Of a stretch of DNA of 40,206 nucleotides, positions 34,653-40,206 are shown one piece after another; the stretch's first letter is position 1; each line of letters begins with the position of its first letter. Origin of the DNA: Alphaproteobacteria bacterium. GTDB lineage: Bacteria > Pseudomonadota > Alphaproteobacteria > SHNJ01. The DNA is taken from positions 1-40,206 of the forward strand of contig SHNJ01000015.1 in the NCBI GenBank assembly GCA_004295055.1, in the 5' to 3' direction. The position numbers and the translations under genes were made by a program. A model generated the notes under the pieces. The model saw only the letters and a list, made by a program, of their open reading frames with translations, searched no databases and was not told the origin of the DNA.

Positions 34653-34686
34653 TTCAACTTATGTTTATTATAATGGGCGAAGGATG
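34648..34686. repeat. Inverted repeat CATCCTTC / GAAGGATG
   Basis: Exact 8-bp dyad (34648-34655 and 34679-34686) around a 23-base AT-rich loop, bridging the palindromic element at 34579-34652 and the copy of the tRNA-Val 3' end. On the minus strand this could act as a terminator-like hairpin downstream of tRNA-Val. Confidence 0.55.
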
Positions 34687-34791
34687 GTGGGTACAGCCCT
34701 CCTTCGCGCGGCGCGCTACGTAGGGCGAGTTCCTGTTGAATGTATAGGAGTTATGGCTTGTCCTCCGTAGCTTCGAAGAAGCGTAGGAGGA
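34681..34791 (-). mobile_element. tRNA-3'-end mini-element, copy 2 (after tRNA-Val)
   Basis: Read on the minus strand it begins right after the CCA of tRNA-Val with TCCTCCTACGCT. Over its first 35 bases it matches the element behind tRNA-Pro at 32 positions. The middle differs. The right arm ACTCGCCCTACGTAGCGC is again conserved and folds (GCCCT with AGGGC). It ends in the tRNA-Val 3' strand: on the plus strand AGGATGGTGGGTACA at 34681-34695 equals 34788-34802, offset 107 bp. Two of the three left-arm differences (34779 and 34773) are a compensatory C-G to T-A change in the inner stem. Confidence 0.7.
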
Positions 34792-34866
34792 TGGTGGGTA
34801 CAACAGGGATTGAACCTGTGACCCCTACCATGTCAAGGTAGTGCTCTCCCGCTGAGCTATGTACCC
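34792..34866 (-). tRNA. tRNA-Val (anticodon GAC)
   Basis: Minus-strand cloverleaf: acceptor GGGTACA/TGTACCC, D arm GCTC/GAGC, anticodon stem CTACC/GGTAG with loop TTGACAT (anticodon GAC), T arm ACAGG-TTCAATC-CCTGT, discriminator A and encoded CCA. Length is 75 bases. It is divergent from bioD and followed by a mini-element that repeats its 3' end. Confidence 0.97.
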
Positions 34867-34884
34867 GGTCACAAACGTGCGTAT

Positions 34885-34913
34885 CCAGTATCAGGAAAAC
34901 CCTGGCCGGTCAA
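34885..34913 (-). promoter_or_regulatory. Candidate promoter for tRNA-Val
   Basis: Minus strand TTGACC (34908-34913) with a weak -10 (TACTGG, 34885-34890) at 17 bp, or GATACT at 15 bp. The -35 is good and the -10 poor. Confidence 0.35.
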
Positions 34914-34970
34914 TAGTTTTAAATGGATTGCGTACACCCACAATGACGATTTTCCAATCACTTATGGTTC

Positions 34971-34999
34971 TTGATATCGGGTTGTTACGGCCTTACAAT
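34971..34999 (+). promoter_or_regulatory. Candidate promoter for bioD-bioA
   Basis: TTGATA (34971-34976), a 17-bp spacer and TACAAT (34994-34999), about 25 bp before the bioD ATG. No BirA-type operator or BioR-type TTATNNATAA box was recognised around it. Confidence 0.65.
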
Positions 35000-35023
35000 G
35001 GTGGTGAAACAGGGGGAAGATCA

Positions 35024-35674
35024 ATGTTGAAACAAGGATTTTTTATTGCCGGCACCGGCACGGATGTCGGGAAAACCGTAGTCTCTGCCTGGATGCTGAC
35101 CCATCTCGGCGCGGATTATTGGAAACCGGTGCAATCCGGCATGAATCAAATTGACCGCGCCACCGTACGCGAAATCACCGGATTGACTCCCGATCATTTT
35201 CATCCATCGACTTATGAATTGGTGGATCCATTGGTCCCGATTGAATCGGCCCGCCGCATGGGAATTACCCTCGATCATAATCGCTTTATGCTGCCCGTTA
35301 CCCCGCGCCCATTATTGGTCGAAGGCGCGGGTGGATTGTTGGTTCCCATCAACGAAGAATTTTTGATGATCGATTTGATCGCCAAGTTGGGATTGCCAAT
35401 CGTTTTGGTATGTTCGTCGAAAATCGGCACCATCAATCACACGTTATTAAGCCTAGAAGCGATCCGGTCGCGCAAACTGCCGTTGCTGGGAGTTGTAATG
35501 AATGGCCCGTTATTGTCATACAATAAGGAAGCGGTAGAATCGTTCGGCCAGGTCAAAATTCTGGCCGAAATTCCGCAAATGGATCAGATCACCGCCGATA
35601 AATTGCGTTCCATCCGGCCACATCTACCATTCTCCCGCTGGACGCGCGAAGAATTATTGCATGCGGTGGCATAG
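35024..35674 (+). CDS. bioD: Dethiobiotin synthetase
   Basis: ATP-dependent carboxylation and ring closure of 7,8-diaminopelargonate to dethiobiotin, the penultimate step of biotin synthesis. The start at 35024 has GGGGGA six bases upstream and gives the family N-terminus GFFIAGTGTDVGKTVVSAWML with the P-loop at residues 10-17. YWKPVQSG carries the catalytic Lys, and VEGAGGLLVPI is the second signature. At 216 residues the length is normal. An upstream in-frame ATG at 34859 would run through tRNA-Val and is not used. It is the first gene of bioD-bioA. Confidence 0.97.
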   Translation: MLKQGFFIAGTGTDVGKTVVSAWMLTHLGADYWKPVQSGMNQIDRATVREITGLTPDHFHPSTYELVDPLVPIESARRMGITLDHNRFMLPVTPRPLLVEGAGGLLVPINEEFLMIDLIAKLGLPIVLVCSSKIGTINHTLLSLEAIRSRKLPLLGVVMNGPLLSYNKEAVESFGQVKILAEIPQMDQITADKLRSIRPHLPFSRWTREELLHAVA

Positions 35675-35684
35675 TTTTTAAAAT

Positions 35685-37025
35685 ATGAAGAATTATTCGG
35701 ATTTAGATAAACGGCATATTTGGCACCCCTATACCCAGGCATCCAGCGCCTTTGATTCGATCTGCATCGCCAAAGCATCAGGCAATAAATTGTTTGATGT
35801 CGAAGGCCGCGAGTATCTGGATATGGTTTCATCCTGGTGGGTGAATATTCATGGCCATGCCCATCCGAAGATTGTATCCGCGATTGCCGCGCAAGCATCC
35901 GAACTGGATCATGTGATTTTTGCAGATTTCACCCACGCCCCAGCCGCGGAATTGGCCGCACAATTGGTGAAATCATTGCATCGCGCCACAACCGGTCAAT
36001 TGAACCGCGTTTTCTATAGCGAAAGCGGATCATCGGCGGTTGAAATCGCGTTAAAACAAACACTGCATTATTGGAAAAATGTCGGCAAGGCCTATCGCAC
36101 TGGGTTGATTGCCTTCGATGGCGGATATCATGGCGATACGGTCGGCGCGATGTCGGTCGGACGTAAAAGTGGATTTTTCGAACCTTATGCTGAATTTCTA
36201 TTCGATGTCGAAACCGTTCCATTCCCGCATACCTGGCCAGGCGACGAGAAAATCGAACAAAAAGAGAAAAAGTCGCTGGAAGCTTTACAAAAAATATTGG
36301 CGACCCGTGGCCGGGAAATTGGCGCGATTATTTTTGAACCGTTGGTCCAAGGCGCATCGGGCATGCGCATGTGCCGTCCGGAATTTGTGGCCCACGCCGC
36401 GCAAATGGCGCGCGATTACGGCCTGCTGATTATTTTCGACGAAGTCATGACCGGATTCGGCCGTACGGGTACATTTTGCGCTTATGAACAATGTGGCGTT
36501 GTGCCGGATATTCTATGCCTGGCCAAAGGATTGACCGGCGGATTTTTGCCATTGGCCGTCACAATATGCGATGAAAAGATATACGATGCGTTCAAAGGCG
36601 CTGGATTCGATCGCGCCCTGGCGCATGGCCATTCCTATACCGCCAACCCCATCGCTTGTGCCGCAGCATTGGCATCGCTGTCTTTATTCAAAACCGAAAA
36701 CACGCTGCAAAAAATTGAAATGATCCAAGCCTGCCATCAAAAACAGTTTATGCCATTAGCAGCGCATTCATCGGCGCGACATTGCCGCATATTGGGCACA
36801 ATTGCAGCGGTGGACTTGGATATGGACACGGATTATGGCAGCAAATTAAGCCGCGATATGCGTTTGTTCTTTTTGAATCGCGGGATATTGATTCGCCCGT
36901 TGGGCCAGACGATTTATATTTTGCCGCCCTATTGCACGACAGCAGAGGAATTGCAAAAATCTTACGATGTTGTGTCCGAAGCCCTGACAGTATTCGGCAG
37001 GTCGGCAATACCCGAAGTTGCCTGA
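35685..37025 (+). CDS. bioA: Adenosylmethionine-8-amino-7-oxononanoate aminotransferase
   Basis: PLP enzyme that uses SAM as amino donor to convert KAPA to 7,8-diaminopelargonate. The BioA hallmarks HIWHPYTQ, SSWWVNIHGH and YSESGSSAVEIALK are present, as are the cofactor Asp in IIFDEVMTGFGRTG and the Schiff-base Lys in CLAKGLTGGFLPLA. At 446 residues the length is normal. It follows bioD by 10 bp without a clear ribosome binding site. Its last 64 bp overlap the end of bioC on the opposite strand, an unusually deep convergent overlap for this locus. Confidence 0.97.
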   Translation: MKNYSDLDKRHIWHPYTQASSAFDSICIAKASGNKLFDVEGREYLDMVSSWWVNIHGHAHPKIVSAIAAQASELDHVIFADFTHAPAAELAAQLVKSLHRATTGQLNRVFYSESGSSAVEIALKQTLHYWKNVGKAYRTGLIAFDGGYHGDTVGAMSVGRKSGFFEPYAEFLFDVETVPFPHTWPGDEKIEQKEKKSLEALQKILATRGREIGAIIFEPLVQGASGMRMCRPEFVAHAAQMARDYGLLIIFDEVMTGFGRTGTFCAYEQCGVVPDILCLAKGLTGGFLPLAVTICDEKIYDAFKGAGFDRALAHGHSYTANPIACAAALASLSLFKTENTLQKIEMIQACHQKQFMPLAAHSSARHCRILGTIAAVDLDMDTDYGSKLSRDMRLFFLNRGILIRPLGQTIYILPPYCTTAEELQKSYDVVSEALTVFGRSAIPEVA

Positions 37026-37771
37026 TACGCGCCAAAAATTACTTCATAATTCACCACAAATGGTTTCATTCGATTGGCTTCGGCCAAGGCGCGTTTCATT
37101 TGCTTCGGAGTTAAAGGTTGATGCCCCAATCGCGGCGTACCGGAGCCGATCGATTTTAAATTCATCAAGAACCCTTCGGCATTGTCGAAGAATGTTTGAA
37201 TTTTTTCCTGAACGGCAAAAACTCCCGGTGTGGTTTTTACATCGGCCAATGGCACATAATCCCACAGGCCACAGGATACTCCCACTTTGTCGCAAGCCTG
37301 GCGCCAGGAACTGAAACTTTTCTTTTCCAAAAATGCAAACGCAAATACGCCGCCCGGCACCAGCAGTCTGCCAATGTCCTGAATCGATTGAATGGGATCC
37401 GGCAACCACTGTAAAATCATGCTGGAAACGATTAAATCGAATGGTCCTTCCACCGCCAGTTTTCCAGCGTCCATCGCCACATAATTTATGCCCCGGCGCG
37501 TGCCGATATTCATCCGCGCCCTTTTCAGCATGTCGATACTGACATCGGTCACGATGTAATCGGCGTGCGGCCACAATTGATTTAACTTACGCGTCAAAGT
37601 ACCGGTGCCGGCGCCAATTTCCAAAATACGCGGTTCAAATGGCAGCGCAAAGTGCTGTACTTTGTGCACCAGTTTCTCAACAATCTGTTGTTGTACGATG
37701 GCGTAATCGTCATACACTGGCGCGGCGCGCCCAAAACTGCGGCGGATGTTTTTTCCTGTTGGCGTGGACAT
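36962..37771 (-). CDS. bioC: Malonyl-ACP O-methyltransferase
   Basis: BioC methylates the free carboxyl of malonyl-ACP so that the fatty-acid machinery can elongate it to pimeloyl-ACP methyl ester, starting biotin synthesis. The 269 residues show the N-terminal RRSFGRAAPVYDDYAIVQQ typical of BioC, SAM motif I ILEIGAGTGTLT, FDLIVSSMILQWLPD and LLVPGGVFAFAFL. The C-terminal helical region RLGHQPLTPKQMKRAL is also BioC-like. Its start follows the hydrolase stop by one base, making it the third gene of bioF-bioH-like-bioC. Generic methyltransferases are excluded by context and N-terminus. Confidence 0.93.
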   Translation of the reverse strand: MSTPTGKNIRRSFGRAAPVYDDYAIVQQQIVEKLVHKVQHFALPFEPRILEIGAGTGTLTRKLNQLWPHADYIVTDVSIDMLKRARMNIGTRRGINYVAMDAGKLAVEGPFDLIVSSMILQWLPDPIQSIQDIGRLLVPGGVFAFAFLEKKSFSSWRQACDKVGVSCGLWDYVPLADVKTTPGVFAVQEKIQTFFDNAEGFLMNLKSIGSGTPRLGHQPLTPKQMKRALAEANRMKPFVVNYEVIFGAYQATSGIADLPNTVRASDTTS

Positions 37772-38410
37772 TTATTTACAAAATTCTTGAATCTGCTCGG
37801 CGCACCATTGCGGTTGGCTTAAGGGTAAAATATGCCCGCCAACCGGCGATAAACGCAAGTCAAAACGCGCCCCCATGTCTTTAAATGCTTGGCTATGGGG
37901 CAGGAATATAAGCGGGTCATCCTCGGCCGAAAGCGCTAAAACGGGGCAATCCCAAGCTTTCAGCCCCGGGCGGCCATCGATTGCATTCAAATCCTGTAAA
38001 CCTGTCAACAAAGCCGCCTGGTCTATAATCTCTTGGTTTAAATCATAACCGGCACGTACCAATTCTTGAAAATCCTGCAATACAATCAAGGGTTCCGTCT
38101 GCCATTTTTTTTGCATCTTGCGTAAATAGGCCTGCGGAACGCCATTTGGAAAATCCAGACTTTGGGTAAACTTAGGAAAAGAATTAATCGCAATTGCCGA
38201 TTTAGGTTTTGGCAGATTTTTCAAAGCCCACAACAGTCCCGCCGAGTGGGCAATTAATATATAATCGTCATCCATAGAATCAGGCTGTTGTGCGCGGTTA
38301 TAATAACCTAAATCCAAACAGGCGGATTTTTTCAACGGCAGTTGTTGCAATAGTGGGCGCCAAAAACGCGCATCAAAACCCCAACCGTGAACAAAAACAA
38401 ACTGGCTCAT
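37772..38410 (-). CDS. BioH-like pimeloyl-ACP methyl ester esterase (short)
   Basis: Alpha/beta hydrolase of 212 residues between bioF and bioC; by position it should remove the methyl group from pimeloyl-ACP methyl ester and end chain elongation. The fold start FVFVHGWGFDARFW resembles BioH (HGWG). The nucleophile elbow is IAHSAGLL, i.e. A-H-S-A-G; the acid lies in SAEDDPLIFLP and the His in VGGHILPLS. It is about 40 residues shorter than E. coli BioH, with a reduced lid, and may instead belong to the BioG- or BioV-like substitutes. It overlaps bioF by 4 bp (ATGA), supporting cotranslation. The biotin role rests on context. Confidence 0.8.
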   Translation of the reverse strand: MSQFVFVHGWGFDARFWRPLLQQLPLKKSACLDLGYYNRAQQPDSMDDDYILIAHSAGLLWALKNLPKPKSAIAINSFPKFTQSLDFPNGVPQAYLRKMQKKWQTEPLIVLQDFQELVRAGYDLNQEIIDQAALLTGLQDLNAIDGRPGLKAWDCPVLALSAEDDPLIFLPHSQAFKDMGARFDLRLSPVGGHILPLSQPQWCAEQIQEFCK

Positions 38411-39603
38411 GCAGCGATATTGGAAATATCCGGCTTATGCTTGCACCAACGGAACAAGGCCTGAATCAGCTGATCGACATGGTGCGTCGAATGCGCCGCG
38501 GTCATGGAAATGCGCAAACGGCTGGTACCTTGGGGCACCGTTGGTGGGCGGATCGCCATACACAAAATTCCTTGATGTTCTAAACTCTTTTGCAATTGCA
38601 TGGCGTCTTTCGCTTCACCAACAATCAATGGCGTGATATGCGCATCGCTATGCATCGTTTCCAATTGCAATGGCCTGATGGCGCTGCGGAAATAATCGGC
38701 ATTGGCCAGCAATTTTGACCGTGACACCGATAATCCCGGAATCATATCGATCGCCGCATCGATAGTGCCCCAAATCAATGGCGACAAGCCAGTGGAGAAC
38801 ATAAAGCCCGGGCAACGATTAATTAAATATTCGCGCAAAACATGGCTGCAGGCGACATACGCACCAGACGATCCAAATGCCTTGCCAAACGTGCCCATAA
38901 TACAATCGATCTGATCTGCATATTGCGCCGTCAGGCCCCAGCCATTCTGACCCAATACACCGACCGCATGAGCATCGTCCAAATATAAAAATGCATTATA
39001 TTTCTTAGCCAATGCAATCAAGCCCGGTACATTGGCTCTGTCGCCATCCATACCGAACAAGGTTTCACTGACAATAAACCTGGAAATTTTCCGCATCATG
39101 GATTTTTTCAATAAATCTTCGAGATGATTTAAATCCAAATGCCGGTACCGGCGCAATTCCGCGCCAGCCAATTTCACGCCAGTCACCAGCGAATTGTGAT
39201 TGAGGCGGTCGGCAAAAACAACCACATCCAGGCCCAATACATGCCGGTCCATTAAGGCCGGCAAAACGCTGCTGTTGGTTTGATAGCCGGAAGAAAAAAT
39301 CAAAGTCGAAGGTTTGCCTATGGCGTTGGCCAGTTTATGCTCGATTTCTTCGAATGCAGTCAAATTGCCAGTAACCAAACGCGACGCCGTAGACCCGCAT
39401 CCAAATTGCTGAGCAAAGGAAATCGCCCGCATCCGCATTTCGCGGCTTTGCGAAAGATTCAAATAATCGTTGCTGGAAAAATTGATAAAATCTTCCATAT
39501 CGCGCCGAATTTGTCCGGACGCGCTGGGGCTATAGGGCTGCAATTCGCGCCATTCGCCCTTGTTTTTTAAGCCTTGAGTAAATTTTTGATACGGTGTATC
39601 CAT
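38407..39603 (-). CDS. bioF: 8-amino-7-oxononanoate synthase
   Basis: Decarboxylative condensation of pimeloyl-ACP with alanine to KAPA; PLP-dependent alpha-oxoamine synthase, 398 residues. Evidence is INFSSNDYLNLSQS, GCGSTASRLVTGN, the cofactor region LYLDDAHAVGVLGQNG, and the Schiff-base Lys in GTFGKAFGSSGAYVA. The C-terminal SRLRISMTAAHSTHHVDQLI is typical. AAAGGA about seven bases before the ATG supports the start. It heads the minus-strand bioF-bioH-like-bioC unit, divergent from bioB as in many biotin operons. Confidence 0.97.
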   Translation of the reverse strand: MDTPYQKFTQGLKNKGEWRELQPYSPSASGQIRRDMEDFINFSSNDYLNLSQSREMRMRAISFAQQFGCGSTASRLVTGNLTAFEEIEHKLANAIGKPSTLIFSSGYQTNSSVLPALMDRHVLGLDVVVFADRLNHNSLVTGVKLAGAELRRYRHLDLNHLEDLLKKSMMRKISRFIVSETLFGMDGDRANVPGLIALAKKYNAFLYLDDAHAVGVLGQNGWGLTAQYADQIDCIMGTFGKAFGSSGAYVACSHVLREYLINRCPGFMFSTGLSPLIWGTIDAAIDMIPGLSVSRSKLLANADYFRSAIRPLQLETMHSDAHITPLIVGEAKDAMQLQKSLEHQGILCMAIRPPTVPQGTSRLRISMTAAHSTHHVDQLIQALFRWCKHKPDISNIAA

Positions 39604-39684
39604 GCCCTGTTCCTTTGGCTATTGTCGCTGAAGGCGGTCATTTTGTCTATTGCCTAATAAATATACTATTCATAAGGATTTAAT
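39604..39684. promoter_or_regulatory. Divergent bioF/bioB control region
   Basis: 81-bp AT-rich spacer between divergent bioF and bioB. TATACT at 39662-39667 is a plausible -10 for bioB but lacks a good -35. AAGGA sits six bases before the bioB ATG. No palindromic BirA operator or BioR box could be recognised, so the regulator is unknown. Confidence 0.45.
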
Positions 39685-40206
39685 ATGACTTCCTGTTCTG
39701 CCCACCGCTCGTCCAAAAATAAAATTTGTGCTGCCGATGGCAAGGCGATCCGTTATGACTGGACGATTCCCGAAGTCGAATCTTTATTACAAGCGCCATT
39801 GATGGATTTGGTATATCAAGCCCAAACCATTCATCGTCAATATCAGGATGATTCCATACAGCTCGCCAGTTTGTTGAGCATTAAAACGGGCGGATGCCCG
39901 GAAAATTGCGCCTATTGTCCACAAAGCGCGCATTACGCCAAAACCACCGGCCTTGCCAAAGAACCATTGATGCAAGTGAACGATGTTTTGGCCAAGGCGA
40001 AAATGGCCAAAGATGCCGGCGCAAGCCGGTTTTGCATGGGCGCCGCCTGGCGCGAAGTAAAAGACGGCGAAGAATTCGATCGCGTATGCGAGATGGTAAA
40101 AGGCGTCAGCGACATGGGCATGGAAGCCTGCGTCACGCTGGGCATGTTGAATGAATCTCAAGCACAGCGCTTGGCCGATGCCGGATTGACCGCGTATAAT
40201 CATAAT
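39685..40206 (+). CDS. bioB: Biotin synthase, 3'-truncated by window edge
   Basis: Radical-SAM enzyme inserting sulfur into dethiobiotin, the last biotin step. The first 174 residues are in the window and the frame is open to the last base. The radical-SAM cluster motif C-x3-C-x2-C appears as CPENCAYC (Cys71, 75, 78), followed by PQSAHY as in all Bio[15 protein letters not shown] and [16 protein letters not shown] are also family-typical. AAGGA six bases before the ATG confirms the start. It is the sixth biotin gene of the locus and is divergent from bioF. Confidence 0.97.
   Translation, partial: MTSCSAHRSSKNKICAADGKAIRYDWTIPEVESLLQAPLMDLVYQAQTIHRQYQDDSIQLASLLSIKTGGCPENCAYCPQSAHYAKTTGLAKEPLMQVNDVLAKAKMAKDAGASRFCMGAAWREVKDGEEFDRVCEMVKGVSDMGMEACVTLGMLNESQAQRLADAGLTAYNHN

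Noticed and set aside
34859-35023. Upstream start for bioD
   Set aside because: It begins inside tRNA-Val and precedes the promoter; the Met at 35024 has a good ribosome binding site and gives the family N-terminus.
1-40206. CRISPR array, prophage, transposase, integrase or toxin-antitoxin module
   Set aside because: No regularly spaced repeats, no recombinase motifs and no phage-structural or toxin-like genes were recognised anywhere in the window.

Overview
The window looks like a chromosomal segment of a free-living or host-associated Gram-negative alphaproteobacterium. The evidence is a GapR/DUF2312 nucleoid protein, an alphaproteobacterial-type dihydroorotase, a type II (FabI) fatty-acid step, an LPS-type glycosyltransferase operon, flagellins and tRNAs with a genome-encoded CCA. 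Base composition is roughly balanced and slightly AT-leaning in intergenic DNA. No rRNA, transposase, integrase, phage module or CRISPR array is visible.

Layout. 1-2067: two tandem flagellin genes (the first cut by the window edge). 2090-4225: uvrB. 4222-6462 (minus): two unknown small proteins downstream of pyrC. 6514-10602 (minus): four glycosyltransferases in the order GT9, GT2, GT4, GT4, probably an LPS or surface-glycan operon. 10698-17000: an unknown repeat-containing protein, ygfZ, ppdK (minus, with a basic tail) and a coupled pair of unknown membrane proteins. 17002-21047 (minus): an operon of a TrmN6-like methyltransferase, a tiny membrane zinc-ribbon protein, glyQ and glyS. 21091-22443: csaA and a polyprenyl diphosphate synthase gene. 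22446-26571: a membrane-anchored hydrolase, tRNA-Pro with unusual flanks, a nitrilase-family amidase coupled to a PLP enzyme, and an exported MsrB. 26629-31482: a 35-residue membrane peptide absent from ordinary ORF calls, apt, gapR, pyk, rpmJ, a methyltransferase-like protein and fabI. 31523-34565: four unknown proteins, one made of two GspF/PilC-N-terminal-like repeats. 34579-34866: a repeat-rich spacer ending in tRNA-Val. 35024-40206: a complete biotin locus, bioD-bioA (plus), bioF-bioH-like-bioC (minus) and bioB (plus, cut by the window edge), covering pimeloyl-ACP priming through biotin.

The most unusual signal is at the two tRNA genes. Each is followed, immediately after its CCA, by a short non-coding element of about 95 bp. 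The elements at the two sites are homologous, and each ends in a copy of the 3' acceptor strand of its own host tRNA (Pro: 13 bp, offset 106 bp; Val: 15 bp, offset 107 bp). The first arm of the element folds into a hairpin with a compensatory base-pair change between the two copies. tRNA-Pro additionally has an 18-bp copy of its own 5' end 81 bp upstream, around a different palindrome. This resembles a very small non-autonomous element that inserts at tRNA 3' ends and restores the tRNA.

All functional names rest on motifs read by eye; no database search was run.
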